Positions 24,833 through 36,853 of a stretch of DNA of 64,000 bases are shown piece after piece. The stretch comes from Clitopilus passeckerianus (Eukaryota > Basidiomycota > Agaricomycetes > Agaricales > Entolomataceae), in contig CALYLX010000112.1 in the NCBI GenBank assembly GCA_944990035.1, positions 1 through 64,000 on the forward strand. The letters are read 5' to 3'. Below the pieces are notes generated by a model, which saw only the letters and a program-made list of their open reading frames with translations, did no database searches and was not told the DNA's origin. Positions within the stretch are counted from its first letter, which is position 1, and each line of letters starts with the position of its first letter. A program made the translations under genes and the position numbers.

Positions 24833-25820
24833 CCTGGGCGAGTGAGGTGGCGGCTAACGACCAGGGATTGTTGAATGAACTAGTGCTTCCATTTTATATG
24901 TCGAAGGGCAATGAGACACTGATCGGATACGCCAAGTGTGGAACCATAAACTTGGTAAATTTAGAAGAGCATATGGTCCCGCCAAAGACCACACTTCAGC
25001 TGAGCTGCTGTACCATGCAGTCCGCCCTCAATGTGGTTCTCTTCGCTGTTAAAGTGGCTAAAGCCTTTACCGCAACGTTGTTCCAAAGCAGTCAAGAAAG
25101 AAAAACAGGAAGCGGAAGAGACAAGGTCCTCGTATGAAGGATTCGCCTGATTTACCCCGCATCGCGACAGGATCTCCACAAAATTAGCATCCTATCACCG
25201 GAAACCCTGACTTCCAGCTGGCTACATGTGAAAGCTATCCTCGAATAGGAATATAGGCTATTTAGCTTTTGCGTGAGTCGCTGAGCTCAAGCCAAGGTCC
25301 CAGCCAACCCAGAGAAGCCAAGGATGGTCATCTCAAGTGGATTGCCCAGCCGTGGTTTGATTCAAAATGCTAGACAGAAAGTTGCTGCTTCAAAGGTCCG
25401 TCCATAGCAATCGAACAGTAGTTTACATTGGTAGCCCTACCGACTGCGTTCTGTGCGTTGTCTCGGGAGTTTGGTCTCGTCTCAAAGAAAGTGGCTGTGA
25501 TTCTGCAATTTGACCACAACTAGCAGGCTGCCGACGGTCCTCCGCCACAACGTCGCTTGAAGTGTACCGCCTTGCTCGTGCTTGAGACGACTGGAACGGC
25601 AAAAGATGGCCACATCGAGAGCGGAGACACAGCAAACGTTTGCTACCGTCGTCACTGTATTCTGGAAACGCCGCAACATTCACAGCCATCGCGCCCAGCG
25701 AATCGTCCTTGCTACAATCGTTCACTATTTCCGGCAAACACCGGTGCTGATCTCGTAAATTACATATACCTGCTCACACCAAGCAACGTTCCTCTCCCTC
25801 TCATCCTCTAAAATCACGCC
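24833..25820. promoter_or_regulatory. Divergent upstream region of EXG1 and UAP1
   Basis: A 988-bp gene-free stretch holds the 5' regions of two divergent cell-wall genes. It contains no convincing coding sequence. A TTTATATG just upstream of the EXG1 start at about 24893 could serve as a TATA-like element on the minus strand; otherwise nothing specific stands out. Co-regulation is inference. Confidence 0.4.
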
Positions 25821-27355
25821 ATGTCTATCGAGACCGTTAAATCGCGCTATGAAACTGCTGGCCAGGATCACCTCTTCAAGTTCTGGTCGACACTGAACGA
25901 GGTTGAGCGTACAGCTCTCTTGGCCCAGCTTGAAGCTTTGGACATTGAACGCGTTAATCGCATATACAAGAAGGCCGTCGGTAGCGAAGCAGAAGCTGCG
26001 AGTCCTTCATCCGCAGCCGAAGCCATCGAACCAATACCATCCAGTGCTTCTGAGTCTGTTGGGTCCTCCAAGGATGCTGAGTGGTACAAGACTGGCCTCG
26101 AGGCTATTTCACGTGGCGAGGTTGCGGTCCTCCTCATGGCTGGCGGTCAAGGAACCAGGCTAGGCAGCAGTGCGCCAAAGGGCTGCTACGATATCGGCCT
26201 GCCGTCACACAAAACTCTCTTCCAATATCAGGCTGAGCGCATTGCACGCCTGCAAACACTCGCCGAGGAACAATTCAACAAGAAGGCAGGCACCGTCGCT
26301 ATCCCTTGGTATGTCATGACGAGTGGACCAACTCGCCGTGACACGGAACACTTCTTCAGGAGCAACTCGTATTTCGGCCTCGATCCCAAAAACGTAATTC
26401 TATTCGAACAAGGTAAGCGATCAACGTGTGTTTCATCTAATCTCGGCTCGTCATTAATTCGTATTCTTACTAGGTACATTGCCATGCCTTACGATGGAGG
26501 GCAAGGTGCTACTCGAAAGCCCATACCGTGTCGCTGTCGCCCCGATGGCAATGGTGGTCTTTATGCTGCCACTCGCTCACCAATCGCCCCCGAAGACAAG
26601 ACGCGTACCGTCCTGTCTGATCTTGACAGCCGAAAGATACTTTACGTACACGCGTATTGTGTCGACAACTGTCTTGTTCGTGTCGCCGATCCCGTGTTCC
26701 TCGGCTACAGCATCCAGAAGCAGGCCGACTGCGCTGCCAAGGTGGTCCCTAAGAAGTACCCGACTGAATCCGTCGGTGTTGTTGGTCGTCGTGGGAACAA
26801 GTTCAGCGTCGTGGAATACTCTGAGATCTCTAAAGAGCAGGCAGAGCGACGCGACGCAAACGGGGAACTCAGCTTCCGTGCAGCCAACATTGTCAATCAC
26901 TTCTACACAACCGATTTCTTGCACCAAGTCGAGAAATTCGAGGAGGAACTTGCCTTCCACATTGCTCGCAAGAAGATTCCTCATGTCGATTTGGAAACTG
27001 GAGAGTCCGTTAAGCCTTCAAAGCCCAACGGCATGAAACTCGAGATGTTCGTCTTCGACGTCTTCCCGTTCACTGAGCGTTTTGCCGTTCTTGAAGTCCA
27101 GCGCGAGGAGGAGTTCAGCCCTCTGAAGAATGCTCCTGGTACTGGCTCTGACGATCCAGGAACCAGCCGTCGCGACCTTCTTGCCCAGCATAGGAGATTT
27201 CTGGAACAGGCTGGTGCCAAGGTTGGCAAGGATGTCGAGATTGAAATCTCCCCTTGCTAAGCTACGCTGGAGAGGGGCTTGAAAGTGTTAAGGGCAAGAC
27301 CTTCACCAAGTCGGGTATTGTCAGCAACCTCGAGGAGCTTGACGTTCTTGCCTAG
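25821..27355 (+). CDS. UAP1: UDP-N-acetylglucosamine pyrophosphorylase
   Basis: Makes UDP-GlcNAc from GlcNAc-1-phosphate and UTP, feeding chitin, N-glycans and GPI anchors; cytosolic. The product is about 490 residues. Nucleotide-binding loop LMAGGQGTRLGSSAPKGCYD, then YVMTSGPTRRDTEHFF, GNGGLYAA, a VDNCLVRVADPVFLG block, and FRAANIVNHFYT, all in UAP1 order. One intron (26415-26474) splits EQ/GTLPCLTMEGKVLLES; it lacks a stop, so a read-through frame exists but encodes non-conserved residues. Two frame breaks at C runs: 26540-26543 (before GNGGLYAA) and 27250-27253 (before the C-terminal LLSYAGEGLE), which moves the true stop to 27353-27355. Confidence 0.92.
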
Positions 27356-27590
27356 ATTTCTTGCTTATTGGCCACCGATGGCTATGGACCCATTCCTACC
27401 TTTACGCTTTCATGATATCAAGGACTCGATGTGATACCAGATTCTCAAACTAATGCATGTTTTTGGATACATACCTATCAATCCAACAATGGGAACTTAT
27501 GATTAGCTCAGAGTAATGCGCTGAGCTGTTAAATGATGCTTCATTCGTATTGCAGTTGCATAAGACATCGATAGCAACTATCAACCAGTA

Positions 27591-29672
27591 GGTCCATCAG
27601 GCTGAGGTTTGGGCTGTTGCTGAAGCTTCAGCCCTCTCGGTGTCTTCTTCTCCAGTTCTTCTCGAAGGGAAGCAAACAGCCTCTGCGTACGTTCCGCATT
27701 TGGCTTTTGTATGATCTATATGTTGTCAGCTTGAGAGCAAAAACCACAATGAACAGGATACGGCACCTCTTTACAGCATGCTATTAGTTTGTCGATGAGA
27801 ATTGTCTGCCCTTCATGGGCTTCTTTCAGGTCTCGTTTGAGTTGTATAGTCTACGGATGACAATCAGTCTCGACAAAGCTGGCGGGGGTCAACGAAAATC
27901 ACATACCTCTTCCTCCAGTTTATCTGAGCGACTCTTCTCAGTCTCTGAGAGTTGTTTCTGCTCCGCTGCCCTTGCTCGAGAAAGGAGGACTTCCAATTCC
28001 TTGGACCGGATAACGCATTCGAAATGTCGTTCTCGGAGCTCGTACTGCCGGAGGACTTCCTTCAGCCGCTCCCGTACCCTGAAGAGTCAAGTTTAGGAAG
28101 CTGGCAGAAATCAAATACGAAACAAGCGCACACTCCGTCGAAGATCTCTTCCAAGCTTCGTCTAGCTCTGCATGGGGGTGATCAGCTTGAAATGACGAAA
28201 ACGGAAGGTGCGCGGAATTACTCTGAAGGATCCTCAATCCAGTTCTTCACAAGCCTCTCGCGCTGAGGTGCAACGTATTCCTCCTGAATGATGTTTGAGT
28301 ATATGTTGCGGCTGGCAGAATGGTGCGAAGGTCATAGCAAATAAGACTCACCCAAGGTTCGGCTCCAACTGGATCGGTCAAATCCATCATCTCAACTGCT
28401 AGAATCTCGTCTCCGTCCTCGATTCCAGCCTCTTCAGGGTCTGCTCCGCATCCACATTCCTCCCATTGTGTGTGAAAATGAACCGCATTGGTACAGGTCC
28501 GTCAGCAGAACTCTTTCCCTTATTACCGTCCGCCTTTGGGGGCCTCCATCCGTCTCTACATTGACATTCCCCTTCTTCCCAAGTGGCCTCTCCATCCTCT
28601 CTGTCCATGCGGTGAATAAGCGAGAAAGCTTGGTCTTCCGAGATATCTTAAAGAAGAGCTCAGCACGATAACGGCAGATAACTTTGATGACGATGTCAGG
28701 CATTTCGCGGTACTTCAGATCTTGCATTTTAGCTTTCTCGGCGCGTTTTGCGAGATCGTTCTTCATTTGAGACAGCTGCTGGCAAATAATTAGCTTCCGG
28801 TTGAATGTATATATCAGAGTTTGAATTGCCTCGTCTTGAGCCTCCTCCACGCTTTGCGCTAGTCGTTTGCTATCTTCCTTAGAGATTTATGAGGAACAAC
28901 GAGGACATGAGCTCGGGCCATCGCGACGTACCCGCAACCGCTTGTTATCCTAGAACGGGATGTATAAATACTTGCTTGCAGATCGTATGACGAAGAGACA
29001 TACTTTCTGAAGCTCTCTGGCAAGGTTCTCCATCTTTGTCTTTGTCTGGTTGGCCTTCGTGAGTTGGCCCTTCGCTTGAAAGGCATTGGGATTCGATTAA
29101 GGTGGCAGGATGAATGAAGGCCGCAAGTTACCTGCATCCTTGTCTTTCACTAGCTTCTGCTTCTCCTTTGCGTGATCTCGTTCTAGACGTTTGAGTTCGG
29201 CAAACTGTAGGCACACAGTGCAAGTTGAGGAGATGTGTGGTTCGGTCTCGACTCAGCCACTCACCAATTCAATGTATTTGCCGTGGATGGCTTTCTCTTC
29301 CATTCCCCGGACAGCATTCTGAGCTTCCTCCGCTGTATCGTGTACACCTGTAAGAAAAATGAATGGGCGACGTGAGCACCCAGGACATACCAAATCTACG
29401 TTCCTCCTCCTCTTCCAAGATTTCCTCCTCCTCCAAGGCAGCAATCCTGTTCTTCAGGCTTTCATACATAGTGACGGGATCTATCGGCACTTCGTTCTTC
29501 TTCTTTCCTTTCTGTGCCGCGTGTCCATTGGATGGGTGGGGATGATTATGTGGGGATTCGGCCTGGCTCCTGGAGGAACTGGAGGTGCAGTGACCGGCGC
29601 TGGCGGAGTAGGTCCCGTAGGTGGTGGTCTGACAGCCTTTGCCTGAGCATTTTGAGGATGTACACCGTTCAT
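27591..29672 (-). CDS. Taxilin-like coiled-coil protein with embedded SUMO-like domain
   Basis: Start ATG 29672; about 11 exons, one of 18 nt (28932-28949). The Pro-rich start is followed by taxilin-type coiled coil (GMEEKAIHGKYIELFAELKR, QLTKANQTKTKMENLARELQ, DNKRLREDSKRLAQSVEEAQ). In the same open frame comes a ubiquitin/SUMO-like fold resembling Rad60-SLD (PDIVIKVICRYRAELFFKIS, KLSRLFTAWTERM, MRFIFTHNGRNVDAEQTL, IEDGDEILAVEMMDL) from about 28,720 to 28,360. Further exons return to taxilin-like coil (LKEVLRQYELRERHFE, IRSKELEVLLSRARAAEQKQ). One-base breaks at 29538-29541, 28538-28542 and about 28425. The junction near 28,165-28,222 is uncertain: a TAA follows the SUMO-like part, so two nested genes are the alternative to a fusion. 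Confidence 0.7.
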
Positions 29673-30178
29673 TCGTTTGACCGTGCTGCGATGGAAGTGG
29701 CAGTCTCGGTGTAATGTAATGTGACTTTCGGCGGCGGGAAAAAACCGGCAACACGTTACACGGAGAAAGGTAGATATTCGTCCACAAGCAACCTTTGTTC
29801 CTTATACTGTCTGCCTCATGACAGCCATCGTGCTTGGTGACCCACACCGAATATTTAGCGAATAAAAGATTCATTGGCAATGTAGCGATGGGTAAATTAC
29901 ATCAGGACGAAAGGCTATAGAACGAACGATTCATTTCAACAAAGTCTGGAAGGATAACAAAAGTATTGTGGGCGCTAAAGGGTCGTAAAGCATTGACTCT
30001 CGTCATCGTCGTGGACAGCCCACTCGCTACTACAGGCAGTCATGATGGTGATCATCAGACCCTCCCAGTTTTATGCTCAAGCACGTGACTAACGCGGACA
30101 ACGTGACTTGACGCGCTCATTCTGTTTGGTGGCTTGTCTCCATTTGGTGGACTCACTCCCTCCTCGAGGCTCCCAGCA
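29673..30178. promoter_or_regulatory. Divergent region between taxilin-like gene and BRCA2 homologue
   Basis: About 506 bp without a convincing gene. The 5' ends of both flanking genes must lie here. I see no repeat, RNA gene or clear promoter motif. Confidence 0.35.
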
Positions 30179-33100
30179 ATGGGACACTATGGTAAGCGGT
30201 TTTGCCCCAAAGCTCGTTATTGAGGCGCTGATATAAAGTTTGGACCAGATGGCTTACCTTTGAGCTCACCAACAGGCAAACGACAGAGACTATCTTCACC
30301 GACATACGATGAGCAACTCGCAGATTTGAGTCAAGACGATCTTGCAGCGTTCGACGAGATAGAGTACAGGCTCTCTCAAGCACAAGCGCCATCTCCCAAA
30401 AGGAGGCGAACAGAGATAGCCAGTAGGAACATGCCCAAGCTCGACTTATTGCAACACAATTCCCCAGGTGAGTCGGAGACATGACATTAGCTTGACTGTA
30501 TTTGAACTATGTCATGTATAGATGACCAAGTTGAAGAGAGCGACCATATCGCGGATGACCCGGACAATCCGTTTTCCACAGCTGCAGGGCGCAATGTATC
30601 ACCCATCGCTGCAAGGCCATTCGTGGGGTTTGCAACTGCGTCAGCATTGCCTGTAGACGAGTTCTCTGCCAAACCAGATCGACATTCCTCGCCTCCTCCA
30701 GAAGAAGCACCTCCAGAACAGGACCTCTCAGCTTGGTTCTCACCGGCCCACGAAAATATGCCTGAAGCCAGTACCTCATTCTCCACGGGCTACCTTGGCT
30801 TCCAATCTGTCACAACAAAGAAGAAAAAGGGTGCACTCCTTATTCCTTCTGCGGCGGCGCTTGCCAAAGCAAAAAGTAAGATGAAGGAGTGGGACAAAGA
30901 GGAGAGTCAATTGGACAATCAGAATCGTCTTTCAGTACAGATGCCCAAGCAACAGTTTCAACCCCAAGTCGGCCCCAGGCTATCCCTTCCGTATCGCAAA
31001 ATAGCACCTCACAGAGGATGCCGCTCCGCTCCGTTGTGAACATCCCAAGCACGTCATCTCCCTCTCACGCCTCACCATCAGCAACTTTCACCTCTGCATC
31101 GAATAGTATATCTTCGACATCTGTAACAAAGATGGGCACAAAACCTTTCGCTAGCCCTTTGGTCAATAAAACCAACTACTCCGCTACTCCCTCTGTATCC
31201 TCTCGATTAAACCCCAACAACCCGGCCGCATCTAAACTGTCATCTTTCTCAAATGCTGCATCCATTGCTTCGACACCGTTGCCTGCTGCTAGGTCGCAAA
31301 GACCAGGAGCCTCTGCAGGATTTTCCACTCCTGCTAGGACGCCATTGAACTTGCAGAAAACGATACAGAGGCGAACAACACCAGGCTTCAAAACCCCTTT
31401 CAAGCCGGGCATGAAGCCAGGGAACCTGGGCGTTTGATGCTTTCTGCAGCCAAGCCAACACTGAACACACCTAAACCTACCCCAGCACTCCCGCAGGACC
31501 CTCATCCGACCAAGAGTCATTTACCATATTGACTCAAGTTCCGCCCAAAGCCTCGGAAATCCGGAAAGTCTTCGATCTCAGTACGTTTGTTTTCATTGAA
31601 TGCGACGATCCCTGCTGACCGCTCATAGCAACACGCCCGGATCGAGTCTCATTGCTCGACTCAAAACTCTACCCAGGCACCTACACACAGGTTCAACTGG
31701 AAGTGCAGGCAATGTAAGTCCTCTTACAGGCATCTCCTAATCCCATCTTAATACTTTTCAATTAGCAATGTAGCTGAACTCTCAGAAATAACACCAGCGA
31801 CGGCCAGGTACTATTCTTTCCACTCAGCAAACACGACGTCCGTATCTCTGTCGATGCAAACTACACCGAACTTGGGGCCCAAACAAGCATTCCAGGAGCT
31901 TTTAGATAAAGGCTGTAACCTGGTGAAACAAGATTGGGTTGACAATCATTGGGGACATATCCTATGGAAGCTAGCTGGAATGGTTGCTCTAGATCCTGAC
32001 AGGGAGAAGACGTGGAGAGAAGATGGACCTATGAAGAGGTCATGCGTCAACTCTTCTACAGGTAAGTTTACATGTTGCTTTTAGAAACCACCGTTTGACC
32101 TATTCGTGAAGGTATGAACGCGAGATAAACCAAGGCAAACGACCAGCTCTCCGTCTCGTGACGACGCAGGATGCGCCGGCGGCCTATCCAATGGTCCTTT
32201 GCGTGTCCAATATTTACTGGGCGGAAGGCGGCATAACTGACGACGGAATTCCTATCGAACCCCATCCAACACTAGAAGTATCGGACGGCTGGTACAGATT
32301 GAAAGCAAGGGTCGATGAGCCTATGGCCAGAGCTGTACGGCGAGGCCTGATTAGGATTGGCCGTAAGCTCACCGTTGCCGGCGGCTGGGTGAGTATTGTG
32401 AAATAACCTGGAATTCATCGCTCATTATTCTCCAACGTCTAGCTCTCTTCAGAAAAGAAGGAGCCGGCCGAACCTCTCGAAGCATATCATTCGATGACTC
32501 TTGTTCTTTCCGGAAACTCGAGCCATCTTGCATCTTGGCATGTCAAACTAGGCTTTACACCCGGACCATGGATATCGACTATGAACAGCTTAACTGGTGA
32601 TGGTGGGCTAGTTGCGATCATGGATGTAGTTGTTGTTAAAGTGAGCTTGGTCCATATATGCGGCTTTGATGCCTCTTCTAATGTCACTCTCAGGTGCATA
32701 AACTTGGGTTCCTTGAGTTCTATGTGGATGAAGATGGCAACAAACGTAGCAAGGGGCCAGTGGATGAGGCGGGTGAGGCTATAGCTCAGCAAGAGTGGGA
32801 GGTATGTTTCTCAGAAATTCCTGTCTCGTCATGAGGTTAATCCCGCGACAGAAAAAGCGTGAGTCGGAGACTACGAGGATGCACAACGAATATGAGAAAA
32901 ATGGTACAAATATGAAGGCTATCTAGATCGGTTAGAGAGGCGCGCTCAGGCCAAGAACTTCCGCCAAAGTCAAGATTGTGCGTCCATCCTGGATAATCCC
33001 AGAAGCTATTATCCTGACAATCATCGGTTTCTTAGATGCACCCACATACGCCATCGAGAGCCTCTATGATGACCTAGAAGACCCAGTCAAGGCCGCCGAA

Positions 33101-33555
33101 ATCTGCTCTACCTTGGACGGTGCGCAGGCTGGATGGCTAGCCCAACATGTCAAGCGCCAGATCGAGATGGAAAAAGGCTGCGTCGGAGACCGCATTCGAG
33201 AGGAAGTAGATGTTCGTACTATTACTTTTCTCCTCGTTCCCGACAGCTGATTCAATGCCAATCGTAGGAAACATGCCCTCCACGGCAGGTCCGCAGCCTC
33301 AGGGTGCTCATCGTCGAGGATGCAAGAACTCTCAGAAAGCCTGCAACGAGAAAGGCTCAGCTCACTGTTTGGGATGTTCTAAAGCTGTCCCTCTCTGAAG
33401 ACTCAGAGATGGGTGACTTTAAACCAGGCCAACGATTTCTGGTCACGAACACCTTGCCTACGCACCAAAGTGCATGGATGGCACCTTCGGACGAAGGACC
33501 GGAGATATATCTAAGAACTACACCAAATACACGCTGGACGACTCTGAGGGCATGA
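30179..33555 (+). CDS. BRH2: BRCA2/Brh2-type recombination mediator
   Basis: Loads Rad51 on resected DNA in homologous recombination; nuclear. The N-terminal half is disordered Ser/Pro-rich with basic patches (GKRQRLSSP, SPKRRRTEI). A BRC-like segment lies near 30,790-30,880 (GFQSVTTKKKKGALLIPSAA followed by ALAKAKSKM). The C-terminal half matches the BRCA2 DNA-binding region: helical domain (VKQDWVDNHWGHILWKLAGM), OB1 (GKRPALRLVTTQDAPAAYPM, SDGWYRLKARVDEPMARAV), and OB2 (HLASWHVKLGFTPGPW, GGLVAIMDVVVVK), then a tower/OB3-like part to about 33,550. Exon 1 (ATG 30179) is inferred and its phase does not join cleanly to the next exon. One-base breaks at 31428-31430 and 31490-31492. Confidence 0.82.
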
Positions 33556-33700
33556 ATCAAGTAGCACAGGAAAGGAATGAGTATGGTGATGTTATTCTAC
33601 AGTGTATATTAAATTGCTTATTCGTACTTAAGCATGTATACTGTTAATCATGGAATCAATCGAAAGCACTGTAATAACCACTACTGGCCCTCTCTGCATT

Positions 33701-35295
33701 CTAAGCAGAGACACCATACTTTTTGAATGTCTCCTTCCAGGTTGAGCCGGTATCTTCGTGACCCATGCAAACAATGGTTGGCTTGTTCCCGGAGCTGGGG
33801 CCGAAGATCTTCTGTGCGACATTACGAATATCTTCAGGCGTAAGAAGGTCGATCTTGTTCGTCATCTCAGTGACGGGGACTTTGCGGTTGTGGACGAGAA
33901 TCTGTCGGCCAAGATCCTCGACTTCAACTGCCCGACTCTCCAGTGCCATCATCAAGCTCGACTTGAGCTGGTTCTTTGCTCGGGAGAGCTCCTCCGCAGG
34001 AATTGGAGTGTAGAGAAGGAGGCTGAGTTGGTGAACAAGGTGTGGGAGGATTTGGGAAGGTGTGTTTCCGCCACGGACGCCTGCAGCTGCAGGGACAAAG
34101 GATGCAAAGAGTCCAAAGAGTGAAGAGTCGGTGTAAATGTGGTGGAATGAAGCACAGTGGTCAACTTGGGGAAGTAGTTGAGGATGTGTGTGTATAGACG
34201 GGAATACATTCCCTTGCCAGGACCACCAGCAGAGAAACTGCCACCACCACCGAGAAGCACTTGCATGGTTGCTAGTGCGTAGATATCATCGTCATGGATC
34301 CCAGCGCCCTCAAAGGCAACATACAGGTGATTGAAGTCCTGTGAGGGGTCACTGATGAAATGGTTGCCTCCTGTGTAGGTCGAGCCGACTGCGTCAATAC
34401 CTTGAGGGAAGAGGTAGGACGCTGCCCGGGTAAGTGATTTACCAATCGAGGGGAAGATGGTGATAGGATATGCGGCGAAGAGGAGGGTTGTTTCGCCGAT
34501 GACGGAAGTGAAGTGGGCTTGAGACTGGCGAAGTACTTGTCGACAAGTTCGACGAGCTCCTCATGTGGCATACCAGCCCCTGCGATGACCATTCGCTCTG
34601 GTCTATACCATTCCGTCATTGCTGCCCGAAGGTTGACCTCATTGATGAGGGGTATCCGTTCTTCAGGGCAAAGAAGAGGGTTCCCAAGTCCTTTGTGATT
34701 GTATGCAATGGTGTGAAGTATCTCTGGGAGAATAATCTCCGGTTTTGCGCTCAACTCGCGAACCTCATAATGGGCTGCATCCCGTTGTGCTTCGATTTCT
34801 TCTGGCAAAAATGACGGGTTAAGAACCGTATCGGCTATGAGTGATACAGCTTGTGGTGTGGCCTGGTGGAAATGGGAAGACTGGAACATTATGGCCTCTC
34901 TTGAGGAGGTACACATAATTTGACCACCGAGTGCATGGATTGCACTGGTCATTTCCGCATCCGTCCTTTGCGCCGTGCTCTGACAAGAAACATTAGTCCT
35001 GAGCTATATAGTATACAAGTCTGCATACCTTGAACGCCATTCTGTCCAGGAAATGCGTCGAGCCAGAGATTTCTGGAGTTTCATATCTCGACCCAGCATC
35101 GACATACAATCCCACAGAAGAAAAGTGACCAGGTGTCGCCTCTGTCGCGACTCTGATTTTGTTTGGCAACGTAGTTATCCTCACGGGAGGCGCCTCTGTC
35201 GCCTGTACTACCGCCGTCGTCGCTGCTCTGTTCTGAGCAATGGTTTTCGAGATTCCACGGCCATGTCGAGCAAGAGAGGCTGCAGCACTTCGCAT
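33701..35295 (-). CDS. MAS2: Mitochondrial processing peptidase alpha subunit
   Basis: Non-catalytic subunit that binds presequences in the matrix MPP heterodimer. ATG 35295 begins a basic, Ala/Arg-rich mitochondrial presequence ([20 protein letters not shown]). The M16 fold starts at [20 protein letters not shown]; the pseudo-active site reads [10 protein letters not shown], lacking the HxxEH zinc motif of the beta subunit. The glycine-rich substrate loop [20 protein letters not shown] (near 34,240) is diagnostic of alpha. The C-terminus is [19 protein letters not shown]. One intron (34980-35028). The frame changes near 34,525 and again between about 33,960 and 34,100; the peptide on each side is conserved, so base-call gaps are likely. 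Confidence 0.9.
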
Positions 35296-35645
35296 TGGTG
35301 GCGGATGATAGAAATGAGCTGACGTAAGGCAGACTTATTGACTCAATTTGAGGGCAAGTCACACGCCCAATCGGTGACCAATGGTATAACTGCCAAGCGG
35401 TTTAGTGGCTGCAACGGCTTTCTGGTCTCCCTCGACGCTCAAATGGCTTTTCTCGTCGTTCTCAATGGCTTGAAATGGTTGCTGCACATCGATCAATGCG
35501 TACAGCGTGTTCTTGACGAAATTTCTCGGTCATAAGCACGATTACACCGTCGGGAAACACGTGCCGATTGCCGATTCCCTCTTACAGGAGTCTCTGTAAA
35601 CGCAAGATACCTCTGCTTCAGACCCTATCCTTTACCACAACTGCC
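35296..35645. promoter_or_regulatory. Divergent region between MAS2 and alkaline ceramidase
   Basis: 350 bp without a gene; it contains the 5' regions of both neighbours. No distinct motif was recognised. Confidence 0.3.
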
Positions 35646-36744
35646 ATGGAGAACGTCTCTTCTGCTACGGAATGGATCGAGCATGGCTTTTTTGGTCCTG
35701 TCACGGCCACCCTTGACTGGTGCGAGGTGAGCGCTCTAAACCTCTGCGCAGCCTGATCTCATGTATTGACCGGGTTTCCTCCACAGGCAAACTACCAGTT
35801 CTCTCACTATATAGCAGAAATGGCGAACTCGTTCTCAAATCTGTTTACTATTGGGCTGGCTCTCTTCGGCGGCGTTCAAGCTCTCAAGCAATCCCTCCCA
35901 AGGCGGTACATCGCTGGTTATGCTGTAGGTTCCAGAGGACTTCACATGAGGCTTAACTCACGGCGTTTTTGCAGGGTATTGCCCTTGTCGGAATTGGCAG
36001 CTTTGCATTCCATGCCACGCTGTTGTACAGCCCAGCTGGCAGATGAGCTTCCCATGATCTACGTTGGTTCAATGAGCTTTTGGTTCCTATTCGACATCCA
36101 ACCAGGTTATGGAGTTAAGTCGGCACAGACCAAGCTCTTGATTGGAACGCTAGTTGCCTTCAACGCCCTCTTTACATGGAGCTAGTGAGTTCCAGATATT
36201 CAGTATCATTCTTGACGGGCCCCTAATGACTTCTCTTTGTCTAGTATGATCTACCGGAATCCTGTTTACCACCAAGTCGTTTTTGCTCTGATCGTCTTTG
36301 GCAGTGCCTTCCGTGTGGCCTATCTCCTCCGCCAGCCAGAAATTGCGGATCGAGTACCTACTGCTACACGTGCCCAAATAGGGAAGATGTTCGCAGCTGG
36401 CGCTGGCTTGTTCGCCTTCGGTTTCTTGATTTGGAACTTGGACAATATCTTCTGCAACGAAATCACAAGGTGGAAGGTGTACGCTGGCTGGCCTAAAGCA
36501 TTCCTACTTGAGGGACATTCGTGGTGGCATGTTCTCACAGGGGCAGGAACGTACTACATGAGCACTGGGGTACAATGTACGTTTGCTCCCTTGTTTCCGG
36601 ATATCCATTACGCCAACTAACCCATCAATGTCCTTTCTAGATCTAACCTTATGCATCAAGGACAACCACAGAAATTATACGATAGCTTATGGAAGCGGAT
36701 TGCCGTACCTTTCTCGCGTTGAAGCCAGGAAGCAGATGATCTAG
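35646..36744 (+). CDS. YPC1: Alkaline ceramidase
   Basis: Multi-pass ER membrane hydrolase splitting (phyto)ceramide to sphingoid base and fatty acid. Five exons: 35646-35726, 35787-35924, 35975-36184, 36245-36576, 36641-36744. Family signatures: EMANSFSNLFTIGLALFGG (first segment), GIGSFAFHATL (metal-site His), QLADELPMIYVG (Asp/Glu pair), and EGHSWWHVLTG near the C-terminus (metal-site His residues). Several transmembrane stretches are evident (TKLLIGTLVAFNALFTW, VVFALIVFGSAFRVAYLL, MFAAGAGLFAFGFLIWNL). The frame must change once near 36030, between FAFHATLLYS and QLADELP, at a short C run. Confidence 0.9.
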
Positions 36745-36853
36745 ATGTACGAACAGTTGATTAGTTGCACAATGTATTCTATCCATGTACATATTATCAT
36801 TATATAGTGAGCAGTGATATCGGCCTCTATACTTTTCGTCTGCATGTTCTAAT

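Noticed and set aside
25423..25820. Extra gene between EXG1 and UAP1
   Set aside because: Open frames on both strands overlap each other and show no domain, splice pattern or conserved motif.
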